Positions 41,250 to 49,917 of a stretch of DNA of 64,000 nucleotides are shown here, one piece after another. How positions within the stretch are numbered: position 1 is the first letter of the stretch; each line of letters starts with the position of its first letter. The notes under the pieces are model-generated. The model was not told the origin of the DNA. It saw nothing but the letters and a program-made list of their open reading frames with translations, and ran no database searches. The stretch is taken from the NCBI RefSeq assembly GCF_007859315.1, contig NZ_VOHA01000026.1, positions 31,902-95,901 on the forward strand, read 5' to 3'. This DNA comes from Reyranella sp. CPCC 100927. GTDB lineage: Bacteria; Pseudomonadota; Alphaproteobacteria; Reyranellales; Reyranellaceae. The translations under genes were made by a program, and so were the position numbers.

Positions 41250-41549
41250 ATGCACCGTTTGGCGACAACCCTGGCCAGCCTGCTCACACTGGCCGCCATC
41301 GCCGCGACGCCGGCGATGGCGCAGCAGCACACCGTCGAGTCCGACGATGCGGCCTATTGCAAGAAGCTGGCGAGCCTGCAGGAGCGCTACGGCCGCTCGG
41401 CCAACACCAGCAACAGCATGGACACCAACACCGCGCTCAACAGCTGCAGCAACGCCCGCGCCGCCGAGGCCATCGTGCACCTGGAGAAGCTGCTGAAGGC
41501 CGCCGGCTACAGCCTGCCCGAGCGCAGCGTGGGCAGCCGCCGCCACTAG
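41250..41549 (+). CDS. Small exported hypothetical protein
   Basis: A 99-residue protein with signal peptide MHRLATTLASLLTLAAIAATPAMAQ and a short helical mature region (DDAAYCKKLASLQERYGRSANTSNSMDTNTALNSCSNARAAEAIVHLEKLLKAAGYSLPE) containing two cysteines. GAGGAGAA precedes the ATG. Similar cysteine-paired small periplasmic proteins are common in alphaproteobacteria; function unknown. Confidence 0.75.
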   Translation: MHRLATTLASLLTLAAIAATPAMAQQHTVESDDAAYCKKLASLQERYGRSANTSNSMDTNTALNSCSNARAAEAIVHLEKLLKAAGYSLPERSVGSRRH

Positions 41550-41627
41550 GCCGCCGCAGGCGGCACCGGAACCGCCTGCCGGCCCGTGCGTAATCCTGAT
41601 GGCTACCTGATTACAAGCGAGGCCATC

Positions 41628-41948
41628 ATGACCCGCACGCTCATCGCTGCGCTGATCGCGGCCGTCACCGCGACGGCCATCATTCCCGCTCCGGCCAGCG
41701 CCGAGGATTGGCGGCACCAGGACCGCGATTATTGGCGCTGGAAGGACCGCAACCACGACGGTCGCGTCGACCGGCGCGACGAGCCCACCTATCGCTCGCA
41801 GCGGCACGACTACGATCGCCGCGGCACGACCTATCGGCCCGTGGGCCAATGCCGGTTCACGACCCGCCGCGGCTCGGTCGCCGGCTACGTGCCGGAAGGC
41901 AAGGACCGTTGCTGCATCGAGACCCGGCAAGGCGTGTCCTGCCAGTAG
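41628..41948 (+). CDS. Small exported EF-hand-like protein
   Basis: A 106-residue exported protein: signal peptide MTRTLIAALIAAVTATAIIPAPASA, then WRWKDRNHDGRVDRRDEPTYR, whose D-N-D-G-V-D-E spacing matches a calcium-binding EF-hand/dockerin loop. The C-terminal part (GQCRFTTRRGSVAGYVPEGKDRCCIETRQGVSCQ) has four cysteines. GAGG precedes ATG 41628. Calcium binding is inferred from the loop only. Confidence 0.72.
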   Translation: MTRTLIAALIAAVTATAIIPAPASAEDWRHQDRDYWRWKDRNHDGRVDRRDEPTYRSQRHDYDRRGTTYRPVGQCRFTTRRGSVAGYVPEGKDRCCIETRQGVSCQ

Positions 41949-42014
41949 GTTCTGGCCGGGCTCGTGCTATAGGCTCGCCTCGGCGCGGCATTCGCCGCGC
42001 GACAGAGGTCGCGT

Positions 42015-42365
42015 ATGAACGTCAAACGGATCGTCGCCAATGTCGCGGCGCAAGACATCACCGCGGCGCGCCGCTTCTATCAGGACGTGCTGGGCCTGGA
42101 CCTGATGATGGACCACGGCTGGATCGCCACGTATGGATCACGCCAGACGATGAGCGTGCAGATCAGCGTCGCGACCGAGGGTGGATCGGGCACGCCCGTG
42201 CCTGATCTGTCGATCGAGGTCGACGATCTCGACGCGGCGCTGGCGCGCATGCGGCAGGCGAACATCGCCATCGAATACGGGCCGGCCGACGAGCCGTGGG
42301 GCGTGCGCCGGTTCTACGTGCGCGATCCGTTCGGCAAGCTGCTGAACATTCTCGAGCACACGTGA
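42015..42365 (+). CDS. VOC/glyoxalase-fold protein
   Basis: A 116-residue vicinal-oxygen-chelate protein: VKRIVANVAAQDITAARRFYQDVLGLDLMMDHGWIATYG, SIEVDDLDAALARMRQANIAIEYGPADEPWGVRRFYVRDPFGKLLNILEHT. The final FYVRDPFGKLLNILEH is the family ending with the metal-site Glu. Bleomycin-resistance-like/dioxygenase-like; the substrate is unknown. Confidence 0.88.
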   Translation: MNVKRIVANVAAQDITAARRFYQDVLGLDLMMDHGWIATYGSRQTMSVQISVATEGGSGTPVPDLSIEVDDLDAALARMRQANIAIEYGPADEPWGVRRFYVRDPFGKLLNILEHT

Positions 42366-42399
42366 TCCCGTGACACGGACGCCCGCACGCCCAGGGGGA

Positions 42400-43215
42400 T
42401 CAGTCGTAGAACTGGGGTGAGCGTTTCTGGCTCAGGCTCTGCGGCTTGTCGTGGTTGATCCAGAGCTGTGCCTTCTTTTCCGCCAGCAGGTCGGCGATGC
42501 GCTTGTAGGACGCCTGGGTCTGCTCGGCGCTGGTGTTCATCGAGGCCACGCGGCGGTGGTCCCAGTTGTCCTTGAAGTGCGCGGCATCGCCGCTCAGCAC
42601 CACCCAGCCGGTCTTGGCCAGATGCACCAGCAGCGACTGGTGTCCGGGCGTGTGCCCCGGCGTCGCGATGACGACAACGCTGCCGTCGCCGAACACATCG
42701 AGGTCACCCTCCAGCTTGCGCAGCGGCCGGTCGGCCTTGAACGGCGGTCTCTTGTCGGGCGCGAAGGCCCAGTCGAACTCGGCCTTCTGGATCAGGAGCG
42801 TCGACTGCTCGAACAGGTCGACGTTGCCGACGTGATCGCCATGCGTGTGCGAGACGGCGACGAAACGGATGTCGGACGGCTTCACGCCGACCTCGGCAAG
42901 TTGCGCCACCAGGGTCTTGGCCCGCGTCGCGGTGCCGACCGGCGTCGTCACCGGCCCGGCCGCGACGGAGTCGGGATAGCCGGTGTCCCACAGCAGCCAC
43001 TCATTGCCATGGCGGATCAGGTAGCAATTGTCGGAGAGCTCGATCGGCTTGCCGACATTGACGCCGGGCGACCAGCGCGACTGGTCTGACGCGGCGTTAT
43101 GGCCGCAATCCATGACGTAGAGCCGATCGACGGTCCGCGCTGCGGCACCTGACGCGACAATCGCGAGCGCGGCGAGCGCCGCCGACAGCCGCACCGCCAA
43201 CCTGTAAGCACGCAT
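42400..43215 (-). CDS. Exported metallo-beta-lactamase-fold hydrolase (AHL-lactonase-like)
   Basis: A 271-residue protein with a signal peptide (MRAYRLAVRLSAALAALAIVASGAAA) and the MBL metal motif SHTHGDHVGNVDLF (HxHxDH), followed by PGHTPGHQSLLV and the late Asp in VVLSGDAAHFKDNWDHRR, then WINHDKP. The layout, with NCYLIRHGNEWLLWDTGYPD near the start, resembles AttM/AiiB N-acyl-homoserine lactonases, but many lactonases and esterases share it. GGGGAGG precedes the ATG. Acts in the periplasm. Confidence 0.88.
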   Translation of the reverse strand: MRAYRLAVRLSAALAALAIVASGAAARTVDRLYVMDCGHNAASDQSRWSPGVNVGKPIELSDNCYLIRHGNEWLLWDTGYPDSVAAGPVTTPVGTATRAKTLVAQLAEVGVKPSDIRFVAVSHTHGDHVGNVDLFEQSTLLIQKAEFDWAFAPDKRPPFKADRPLRKLEGDLDVFGDGSVVVIATPGHTPGHQSLLVHLAKTGWVVLSGDAAHFKDNWDHRRVASMNTSAEQTQASYKRIADLLAEKKAQLWINHDKPQSLSQKRSPQFYD

Positions 43216-43344
43216 GTCGGCCTCCCCTGCGGTTGACCCCTATCACAGACATGCAGCTTCCCAGGTTTCGGTGCGCGCTTCCAGGGCGTGGAATAAGCGA
43301 AACCGGCAGGTGTCTACCGCTTCAGCCCATTCGCAGGAGGCACC

Positions 43345-43752
43345 ATGAAACTGAAATCGATCGTGTTCCGCGGCGACAAGCGCCTTGAGCTTGCCGCCAG
43401 CAACGCGCCGCCGATGCGCCTGCCCGAACGCCACCCGTCCGTCGAAAAGCTGAAAATCTCGCTGTACGGGTGGGGTCATTTGAAGCGGCTGTTTCCCCTC
43501 AGTCCGGTATACGACGCGGAGTTCAAGGAGGGCGTAAAATCGTTCCAGCGCAGCATGGGCCTGAAGGATGACGGGGTCGTGGGACACTTCACCATGACCA
43601 GGCTCGACGAACTCGAGCATCTCAGCGAGATGCCCGGGGTGAGGGATATTCTGCCGACGCCCGGCGTCGGTCCCTGGGGGCCCTATATCGGGGTTTCCGA
43701 GCGAGCGACGCGCCGGCTGGAGGCCAAGCAGATGCAATCGCGCGTCGCGTAA
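43345..43752 (+). CDS. Peptidoglycan-binding-domain protein, no signal peptide
   Basis: A 135-residue protein with one PG_binding_1-like module: VEKLKISLYGWGHLKRLFPLSPVYDAEFKEGVKSFQRSMGLKDDGVVGHFTMTRLDEL. There is no N-terminal signal and no catalytic domain. AGGAGG precedes ATG 43345. Such lone wall-binding proteins in the same neighbourhood as HExxH proteins could belong to an export or wall-modifying system, but nothing links them directly. Confidence 0.75.
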   Translation: MKLKSIVFRGDKRLELAASNAPPMRLPERHPSVEKLKISLYGWGHLKRLFPLSPVYDAEFKEGVKSFQRSMGLKDDGVVGHFTMTRLDELEHLSEMPGVRDILPTPGVGPWGPYIGVSERATRRLEAKQMQSRVA

Positions 43753-43792
43753 CGGCGCCGACGTACCTGCTCGCCTGCTCGCCGCCTTGCCG

Positions 43793-44491
43793 CTAGGCGC
43801 GCAGGTAACCCAGGATGACGTCGACGACGTGGCGTTCGCGCTGCGCCAGCGCCGGCGTCGCCAGCAGGTCGCGGTCGAAGATGGTCGACAGCGTGTGGAT
43901 GTTGGAGAAGTAGAAGTAGCAGACGCCGGCGATCGACATGTAGAGCTGCATCGGATCGACGCCGGCGCGGAACAGGCCGCTCGCGCGGCCGCGGCGCAGC
44001 ACGCGGCCCAGGGCTTCGATCAATGGGCTGTTGATCGCCTTCACCCGCGGCGAGCGGCGGATGTGCCGCGCCCGGTGCAGGTTCTCGCTGTTGAGCAGCA
44101 CGATGAAATGCGGGTTGGCCAGGAAGTAGCGGAAGGTGAAATGCATCAGGCGGCGCATGGCCTGCACCGGTTGCAGGTCATCGAGGTGCAACGCCTCTTC
44201 CTGGGTGCGGATGTGGGCGTAGGTGTTCTCCATCACCGCCAGGAACAGGCCCTCCTTGTTGCCGAAGTAATGATAGAGCATGCGCTTGTTGGCGCCGGCG
44301 CGCCGCGCAATGGCATCGACGCGGGCGCCGCCCAGGCCGCGCTGGGAGAATTCCCCGGTCGCCGCCTCCAGGATGCGCGCCTTGGTGCGCTCGGGATCGC
44401 GCGTGCGGGCATTGCCGTTGCCATCGGCGATCTTGCGCTTGCGGTTGGGGCGCTTGGCCGCGGCGGGGCGCTGGCGTTTGGCGAGCGTCAT
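43793..44491 (-). CDS. TetR/AcrR family transcriptional regulator
   Basis: A 232-residue regulator with a basic N-terminal tail (RQRPAAAKRPNRKRKIADGNG), the HTH RILEAATGEFSQRGLGGARVDAIARRAGANKRMLYHYFGNKEGLFLAVM and a C-terminal TetR_C_20-like domain (MRRLMHFTFRYFLANPHFIVLLNSENLHRARHI). The start at 44491 overlaps the GNAT stop (ATGA), so it is coupled to the acetyltransferase. It lies downstream of the enolase-superfamily operon and may be read with it, though regulator and operon need not be linked. Confidence 0.9.
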   Translation of the reverse strand: MTLAKRQRPAAAKRPNRKRKIADGNGNARTRDPERTKARILEAATGEFSQRGLGGARVDAIARRAGANKRMLYHYFGNKEGLFLAVMENTYAHIRTQEEALHLDDLQPVQAMRRLMHFTFRYFLANPHFIVLLNSENLHRARHIRRSPRVKAINSPLIEALGRVLRRGRASGLFRAGVDPMQLYMSIAGVCYFYFSNIHTLSTIFDRDLLATPALAQRERHVVDVILGYLRA

Positions 44492-45342
44492 GCGAGCTCC
44501 GCACCGGCGAGCGCGATGATGGCGCCGTCGTTCTCCAAGCCGGGCAGATCGCCCTTCAGCATGCGGATGAAATAGCGCGGCGACGTGGCACCGCAGGCGC
44601 GCAGGAAATCCGCGACGGCGGCGTGGCTGTCGGGCACATCCATCAGGAACGGGCCGGGTGCGGCGGCCAGGGCCCGGCTGGCGAGCGCCAGGCCGATCGT
44701 CGCGTCGGCGGCCACCACGGGGCCGATCGAGGTGGCGGTCCGGCCCTCGCGGCCCACGACGTAACCCGCGACACCGCCATCGGCGCGCTCGGCGAGCCAG
44801 GCGAGATCGGGACGCCGCCCGCGCAGATGCGCCAGAATGTAACCGCGCTGCATGACGCTGTGCGTGGTGTCGAAGGCGGCGACGCGCGCGTCGTCGGCCT
44901 CGGTCATCGGCCGCAGGCGCACGCCCGACGGCGGCGGTAAGGCAGCGCCGGCCTGCGCGATGTGCCAGCGCGAGATGCGGTAGAGATCGCGAAAGCCCAG
45001 CGGCAGGTAGACCGGCCGGCCGAGTTCGGTGGCGTCGAGGCCGGCGGCGGCGCCCTGCGCCTCGACGTGCTCCAGGCAGCGGCGCAGCAGCCGCGTGCCC
45101 AGGCCGAGCCGGCGCCGCTTCTGCGTCACCAGCACCATGCTCAGCCACGACAGGTCAGGCCCCAGCGGCAAGGCCAGCGCGCTCGCCACCCAGCTTCCGT
45201 CGTCGTCGGCGACGCCGATGGCGCGGCCGTGACCCAGCATGAAGCGCCAGTCGATGACATTCTGGTTCCAGCCCGCCTCGATCGACAGCGGCCACGCCGC
45301 CTCGGCGTCCGCGGGCCGCAGGTCGCGCTCGGTGAGGGTCAA
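44488..45342 (-). CDS. GNAT family N-acetyltransferase
   Basis: A 284-residue acetyltransferase. The acetyl-CoA loop is in SWLSMVLVTQKRRRLGLGTRLLRRCLEHVEAQG (R-x-x-G-x-G), and a second partly preserved GNAT-like half follows (VRLRPMTEADDARVAAFD ... GYVVGREG). Start is TTG 45342 since GAGGGAGGGA lies just upstream; a TTG at 45357 is less likely. Its start borders a repeat at 45345, which supplies the ribosome site. Acceptor unknown. Confidence 0.85.
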   Translation of the reverse strand: MTLTERDLRPADAEAAWPLSIEAGWNQNVIDWRFMLGHGRAIGVADDDGSWVASALALPLGPDLSWLSMVLVTQKRRRLGLGTRLLRRCLEHVEAQGAAAGLDATELGRPVYLPLGFRDLYRISRWHIAQAGAALPPPSGVRLRPMTEADDARVAAFDTTHSVMQRGYILAHLRGRRPDLAWLAERADGGVAGYVVGREGRTATSIGPVVAADATIGLALASRALAAAPGPFLMDVPDSHAAVADFLRACGATSPRYFIRMLKGDLPGLENDGAIIALAGAELA

Positions 45343-45344
45343 CG

Positions 45345-45410
45345 TTCCCTCCCTCAACGCAGTCGGGGGCGGCGCCTGAAGGGGCGCCCCTCCACTGCGT
45401 GGGAAGGAAG
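45345..45410. repeat. Dispersed palindromic repeat, family B remnant
   Basis: TTCCCTCCCTCAACGCAGT with ACTGCGTGGGAAGGAAG around GGGGCGGCGCCTGAAGGGGCGCCCC. It sits between the epimerase stop and the GNAT start and contains the GNAT ribosome site. Confidence 0.65.
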
Positions 45411-45411
45411 A

Positions 45412-46449
45412 TCAATATTTCCCATCGCGGACCTCGTAGTGGGTCGGCTTGTCCAGGGTCGGCATGGCGCGGGTGAGCCAGTCGGCGGTCCAGTCGATCA
45501 TCGTGCCGATCGGCACACGCGGCGCGCCGAGCTCGGCCACCATGCGCCGGGCGTTGTTGATCCAGCCGGTCGGCGCCTCGCTGCCGACCAGCCGCGGCGA
45601 CTTGCCCAGACGGCGACCGAACTCGGTGGCGAGCCAGCGTACGCTGAGCGTCTCGGGGCCGGTGACGTTGAGCGGCGAGGTCGGTGCCGTGGTGTGCGCC
45701 AGGGCGCGCAACACCATGCTGTTGGCGTCGCCCTGCCAGATCACGTTGACGTGGCCCATGGTGATGTCGATGTCCTCGCCGCCCTGCACTTTGCGGGCGA
45801 TGTCATGCAGCACGCCGTAGCGCATGTCGATGGCGTAGTTCAGCCGGATCAGGCGGCCCGGCGTGCCGTGCGCCCGCGAGGCATGCTGGAACATGTGCTC
45901 GCGGCCGACACAGGACCAGGCATAGTCGCCCGACGGCGGCACCGGCGGCACGTCCTCCGTCGCACCGCCGCCCTCGACGTCGACGAAGGGATAAACGCAG
46001 CCGGTGGAGAAGGCGACGATGCGCGACGTGGTGAAGGTCTCGGCCACCAACGCCGGCACCAGCACGTTCATCGCCCAGGTCAGCGGCTCGTTGCCGGTGG
46101 CGCCGAACTTGTGGCCGGCCATGAACACGATGTTGGGCACCTTCGGCAGCGCGGCGACGGCGGCGCGGTCGAGCAGGTTGCAGGCGACGGTCTCGATGCC
46201 GTGCGCCTGCAGGCCCTCGCGCAGGCCTGCCTCGCTGAAGCGCGCGACGCCGATCACGCGGCGGTCCGGCGCGGCGCGCTTGGCCAGGCGCGCCAAGGTC
46301 GGGCCCATCTTGCCGCCGACGCCCAGCACCATGATGTCACCCGGCGCCCGGGCGAGATCGGCCACCAGTGCCGGCGTCGGCTCGGTCATGAAATCTTCCA
46401 CTGCCGCAACATCGGCGAAGCGCGTGGGCAGGGTCTGGGCGGTGGTCAT
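45412..46449 (-). CDS. NAD-dependent epimerase/dehydratase family protein
   Basis: A 345-residue short-chain-type epimerase. The dinucleotide fold starts [60 protein letters not shown] and [25 protein letters not shown] carry the Ser, and [20 protein letters not shown] the YxxxK-like region with Tyr but Arg/Glu instead of Lys, so it may be atypical. It overlaps the enolase-like gene by 4 nt. In this operon it would epimerise or dehydrogenate a sugar (acid) lactone or related compound. Confidence 0.85.
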   Translation of the reverse strand: MTTAQTLPTRFADVAAVEDFMTEPTPALVADLARAPGDIMVLGVGGKMGPTLARLAKRAAPDRRVIGVARFSEAGLREGLQAHGIETVACNLLDRAAVAALPKVPNIVFMAGHKFGATGNEPLTWAMNVLVPALVAETFTTSRIVAFSTGCVYPFVDVEGGGATEDVPPVPPSGDYAWSCVGREHMFQHASRAHGTPGRLIRLNYAIDMRYGVLHDIARKVQGGEDIDITMGHVNVIWQGDANSMVLRALAHTTAPTSPLNVTGPETLSVRWLATEFGRRLGKSPRLVGSEAPTGWINNARRMVAELGAPRVPIGTMIDWTADWLTRAMPTLDKPTHYEVRDGKY

Positions 46450-47975
46450 GACTTACCTTTGATGTCTGTTGGTTCCTGGGAGCGCGGGCCTCCGGCCCGC
46501 TCATGAGCGGGCGGGACGCCCGCGCTCCCAGGTACGAGGCGCGCCTTCGGGGCGGCGGGCATCGGGCGCAGGGCGGCGATGTCGGTGTCGCCGCCGACGG
46601 CGAAGCCAGGACAGGCGAGCGAGCCCAGCTGCAAGGTGCCGCCGGTGATGCGCAGGCGGGCCGCGCCGCCGCTGCGGTCGTAGAGATCGGGGTGCGCGGC
46701 GGCAAACGACGCCTGCTCGGCGTCGGGCGCGAACGACATGCCGTCGATGAAATGATGCCCGTTGCGCTCGACATGGGTCAGGCCCAGCAGCGACACCAGC
46801 GCCAGGTCCTGCTGCACGGAGATGCCGGCCAGTGTCGTGAGATCCTCGGCCGACATGAAATAGCGCGCCGCGCCAGCCGCCTTGTTGAGCCGCGCCACGC
46901 GCGCGGCATTGAGGATCGACTTGTAGAAGCCCTTGCAGTTCTTGCTCGAGACGCCGGCATAGCCCAGCGCCCGCGCGGCGGGGAACGTGCCCAGCTCGCC
47001 GTCCGACTCGTCGACGATCAGCGCCTTGCGCTGGGCCAGCGACTCGACGGATCTGGACAGCGCCACGGCGCGCTTGATCGGCTGCTCGATGAACAGGATG
47101 CGCGCGACCAGGCTGCTCAAATCAGGCGTTTCTTCCATGCGCCGCCACAGCGCGGCAATGCCCTCGACATCGTCATACTGCTCGTTGCCGTCGAGCGTGG
47201 CGCGATAGTCGCCGGCATCTCGGTCGAGCACGGCGGCGATGCGCGACAGGCGATCGAGATCGGCCGCGATGTCGCCGCCGACCTTGAGCTTGTAGTAGCG
47301 GCCACGGTAGTGGCGCACGACCTCTTCCAGGGTCTCGGGCAGGCCGTCATCGACGCGCTCGCCGGGCTTCTGGTCGGCCGCGACGATGGGATCGACCAGG
47401 CCCACGGTGTGGCGCACGTCGATGGCGGCACCCGGCCTGAGGCCGGCAAGGAAGGTATCGAGGTCGGTGTCGGCCAGATCCGGCGTCAGGTCGGTGGCGC
47501 GGATGCCCGGCACGTTGCGCCGGATCATGTCGGCAAACGACCAGCCGCCGGCGCGGCCCAGCGCATCGAGGATGGCGCGGTCGAGCAATGCCGGACCATA
47601 CGATGCCACCAGCGGCACGAGGTCAAGCGCGGCACCGCGCATCAGCTGCTCGCGGTAGCTATCAGCGTAGAGGCCGAACGCGGTGCTCCAGCCGCGGGCG
47701 CGGTAGAGGTCGATGGCGATGTCGAGCGCCTGGCGCAGCTGGTCGAGGTTCTGGGCGTCGCTGTAGGCCAGGTTCTTGTCGAACCACTTGGCCGCCAGCG
47801 TTTCGGCCGCGATGCCGGTCGCCGTGCGCCCGTCGGGCAACGCGATGGTGGCGCGGATCACCGCCTGGGTCGAGTGCGTGACGGTGATCACGCCGAAGCG
47901 GAACGGCAGGCGCAGAGTCACATCGCGTTCGTAGCGCTCGACCGCCTCAAGGCGCAGCTGGGGGATGTTGTTCAT
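46446..47975 (-). CDS. Enolase-superfamily dehydratase-like protein with a repeat-derived C-terminus
   Basis: A 509-residue protein with the enolase-superfamily barrel: [17 protein letters not shown] (Lys), [14 protein letters not shown] (Asp metal ligand), [17 protein letters not shown] (Glu), [14 protein letters not shown] (Glu), [16 protein letters not shown] (Lys). The LDGNEQ and FIEQP pair points to the mandelate racemase/sugar-acid dehydratase side. The last ~35 residues ([20 protein letters not shown]... ) are the translated family D repeat at 46475-46532. The stop is still placed to overlap the next gene. It probably dehydrates an acid sugar in the AAGTAACC regulon. Confidence 0.85.
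   Translation of the reverse strand: MNNIPQLRLEAVERYERDVTLRLPFRFGVITVTHSTQAVIRATIALPDGRTATGIAAETLAAKWFDKNLAYSDAQNLDQLRQALDIAIDLYRARGWSTAFGLYADSYREQLMRGAALDLVPLVASYGPALLDRAILDALGRAGGWSFADMIRRNVPGIRATDLTPDLADTDLDTFLAGLRPGAAIDVRHTVGLVDPIVAADQKPGERVDDGLPETLEEVVRHYRGRYYKLKVGGDIAADLDRLSRIAAVLDRDAGDYRATLDGNEQYDDVEGIAALWRRMEETPDLSSLVARILFIEQPIKRAVALSRSVESLAQRKALIVDESDGELGTFPAARALGYAGVSSKNCKGFYKSILNAARVARLNKAAGAARYFMSAEDLTTLAGISVQQDLALVSLLGLTHVERNGHHFIDGMSFAPDAEQASFAAAHPDLYDRSGGAARLRITGGTLQLGSLACPGFAVGGDTDIAALRPMPAAPKARLVPGSAGVPPAHERAGGPRSQEPTDIKGKS
46475..46532. repeat. Palindromic repeat family D inside the enolase-like gene end
   Basis: CCTGGGAGCGCGGGCCTCCG with CGGGACGCCCGCGCTCCCAGG around CCCGCTCATGAGCGGG, a compact 58-bp palindrome. 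It is read through in the coding frame and forms part of the protein tail. Confidence 0.88.
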
Positions 47976-48004
47976 GGTCCAATCACTCTTTTCCAGGCGT
48001 CCCC

Positions 48005-48070
48005 TGTCATCCCGAGCGCAGCGAGGGATCCAGAATTGCGCCTGGATCCCTCGCTGCGCTCGGGATGACA
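48005..48070. repeat. Dispersed palindromic repeat, family A
   Basis: TGTCATCCCGAGCGCAGCGA with TCGCTGCGCTCGGGATGACA, nearly perfect over 29 bp per arm. Between the isomerase-like and enolase-like genes. Confidence 0.88.
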
Positions 48071-48078
48071 GATGACGC

Positions 48079-48909
48079 TCATGCCAACGTCTCCAGGATG
48101 CCCTTGACGTAGCCGATCGCGCGGGCGGCGCAGGTCGGACCGTCGGGATGATAGTCGAACGGCTCCATCGCCACCCAGCCGTCGTAGCCGCCGTCCTGCA
48201 GCGCCTGCAGCACCGGCGCGAAGCGGTCGTCGCCCTGGCCGGGGCCGCGGCGGTTGCGGTCGTTGAGCTGGATGTGCGCCATCTGCCCGGTGGGCAGCCA
48301 GCGCCGCAACGCGTCGGCCACCGGCTCGGGCTCCATCAGGCTGGCGGCGCAGGTGTCGATCATGGTGCGCAACGCCGGATTGCCGATGCGCTGCACGATC
48401 GCGCTCGCCTGCGCCAGCGTGTTGACGAAATCGGCCTCCGGCTGGGCCAGCGGCTCGATGCAGTAGATCACGCCCGCCTTTCGCGCATCATCGGCGATGG
48501 CGGCCCACGCCGCCTCGCCGCGCGCCGCAGCCGCCGCCGGATCGGCCTGGTCACCGACACGGCGCTGCGCCGGCGAGCCGTGCACGAGGTAGGCGCCGCC
48601 CAGCTCGGCGCAGAGATCGATCAGGCGGCGCAGCACGTCGACCGTGCGATCCCAGGTCGGCTTGTCGGCCGACGTGATCGACAGGCCGGGCGGACTGACC
48701 AGCAGCCAGTGCAGGCCGCTCACCACCACGCCGGCATCGCTGAGCGCACGACGCCATGCCGCGCGTTCGGACGCTGACGCCGTCCACGCCGCTTCGCCCA
48801 AGGTGAAGGGCGCAACCTCGAGGCCGGCATAGCCCAACGCCGCCGCCAGCGCGCACTGCCGCTCGAACGGCAGTTCGCGGATCACCTCATTGCACAGCGA
48901 CAGGCGCAT
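48079..48909 (-). CDS. Sugar phosphate isomerase/epimerase family TIM-barrel protein
   Basis: A 276-residue AP-endonuclease-2-type barrel: RLSLCNEVIRELPFERQCALAAALGYAGLEVAPFTLGE, YLVHGSPAQRR, VIYCIEPLAQPEADFVNTL (Glu), TMIDTCAASLMEPEP (Asp), MAHIQLNDRNRRGPGQGDDRF (His/Asp/Arg) and GWVAMEPFDYHPDG (Glu) give the metal site. Members are isomerases or epimerases in sugar, inositol and related routes. It is the first gene of the minus-strand operon starting behind the operator at 48955-48974. Confidence 0.88.
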   Translation of the reverse strand: MRLSLCNEVIRELPFERQCALAAALGYAGLEVAPFTLGEAAWTASASERAAWRRALSDAGVVVSGLHWLLVSPPGLSITSADKPTWDRTVDVLRRLIDLCAELGGAYLVHGSPAQRRVGDQADPAAAAARGEAAWAAIADDARKAGVIYCIEPLAQPEADFVNTLAQASAIVQRIGNPALRTMIDTCAASLMEPEPVADALRRWLPTGQMAHIQLNDRNRRGPGQGDDRFAPVLQALQDGGYDGWVAMEPFDYHPDGPTCAARAIGYVKGILETLA

Positions 48910-48954
48910 CGGTGTCTCTCTTGACGGACGTCGGTGTTATCGTCAGTCTGGCGC

Positions 48955-48974
48955 AAGTAACCAAACCGTTACTT
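48955..48974. promoter_or_regulatory. Operator copy 2 of a three-site regulon
   Basis: AAGTAACCAAACCGTTACTT, a perfect 7-bp dyad (AAGTAAC, GTTACTT) with 6-bp centre. It lies between the divergent isomerase-like gene (46 bp from its start) and the ABC importer genes, so it can control both directions. Confidence 0.72.
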
Positions 48975-49001
48975 AACGACTCTACGCCAAAGGGGGAAGC
49001 G

Positions 49002-49031
49002 ATGAAAGATCCCTCGCCGTGTTCGGAGTGA
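49002..49031 (+). CDS. Nine-codon mini-ORF ahead of the ABC permease, overlapping a repeat fragment
   Basis: AGGGGGAAGCG-ATG followed by AAA GAT CCC TCG CCG TGT TCG GAG TGA. The ribosome site is strong, but the body resembles the arm of family A repeats (GATCCCTCGCTGCGCTCGG), and the true permease frame starts just after. Probably the original start was displaced by a repeat fragment, leaving a leader peptide or a truncated beginning. Confidence 0.35.
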   Translation: MKDPSPCSE

Positions 49032-49036
49032 TATCG

Positions 49037-49807
49037 GTGGGCAACAAGGTCTCGCGGTGGCTGCAGGACAACTGGCCGGCGATGGCGCTGTTCGTCGGCC
49101 TGATCGTCGTGTGGCAGCTGGCCGTCAGCGTGCTCAACATCCGCGAATACATCCTGCCCAGCCCGATGGCTGTGCTGCGCGCCTTCATCGAACCCGAGAC
49201 CCAATGGTGGCCGCATCTGTGGGTGACGACGGTCGAGATCATCGGCGCGTTCGTACTGGCTGGCGGCATCGGCGTGGCGCTGGGCGTGGCCATCGCCTGG
49301 TCACCGCGGCTGGCCAGCGCCCTGGTGCCATTCCTGGTGTTCGTGAACACCTTGCCGAAGGTGGCGGTGGCGCCGCTGTTCCTGCTGTGGCTGGGCTACG
49401 GCATCGTGCCCAACATGCTGATCGGCGCGCTGATTGGCTTCTTCCCGGTGGTCATCAACACCGCGGTTGGCCTGTCGCAGGTCGATCCCGAAATGCTCGA
49501 CCTGGGCCGCGTCTTTTCGGCGCCGAAATGGAAGATCTTCGCCAAGATCCGGCTGCCCAACGCGCTGCCCTACATCCTGAGCGCGCTCAAGATCACGGCG
49601 ACATCGGCGGTGGTCGGCGCCATCGTCGGCGAGTTCGTCGCCTCGCAGAAGGGGCTGGGCTACGTCATCATCACCACGCAAAGCAGCATGAACACGCCGC
49701 TGGCCTTCGGCGCGCTGGTCTGGGTGTCGATCGTCGGGCTGGCGCTCTACGGCGCCGTCGTCGCCGTCGCCCGCTGGGCCGCGCCGTGGGCCGAAACAAC
49801 GCAATGA
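49037..49807 (+). CDS. ABC transporter permease (NitT/TauT family)
   Basis: A 256-residue inner-membrane permease of the SsuC/TauC type. About six hydrophobic segments are visible, and the cytoplasmic EAA loop reads LGRVFSAPKWKIFAKIRLPNALPYILSALKI. GTG 49037 is chosen because TCGGAG lies 8 nt upstream; GTG 49019 is also open, and a mini-ORF overlaps it. It forms an importer with the receptor at 49918 and ATPase at 51093, although the gene order is split by repeats. Regulated with the sugar-acid cluster through the operator at 48955. Confidence 0.88.
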   Translation: MGNKVSRWLQDNWPAMALFVGLIVVWQLAVSVLNIREYILPSPMAVLRAFIEPETQWWPHLWVTTVEIIGAFVLAGGIGVALGVAIAWSPRLASALVPFLVFVNTLPKVAVAPLFLLWLGYGIVPNMLIGALIGFFPVVINTAVGLSQVDPEMLDLGRVFSAPKWKIFAKIRLPNALPYILSALKITATSAVVGAIVGEFVASQKGLGYVIITTQSSMNTPLAFGALVWVSIVGLALYGAVVAVARWAAPWAETTQ

Positions 49808-49813
49808 AACCAC

Positions 49814-49892
49814 GTCATACCGAGCGCAGCGAGGGATCTCGCGCAACAGGTGTCTCCGTTTTCAGGGGACCCTTCGCTGCGCTCGGGATGAC
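49814..49892. repeat. Dispersed palindromic repeat, family A
   Basis: GTCATACCGAGCGCAGCGAG with TTCGCTGCGCTCGGGATGAC. It lies between the permease and the receptor gene of the ABC importer. Confidence 0.85.
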
Positions 49893-49917
49893 ACCATTTG
49901 AAAATAAGGAGACTGCC

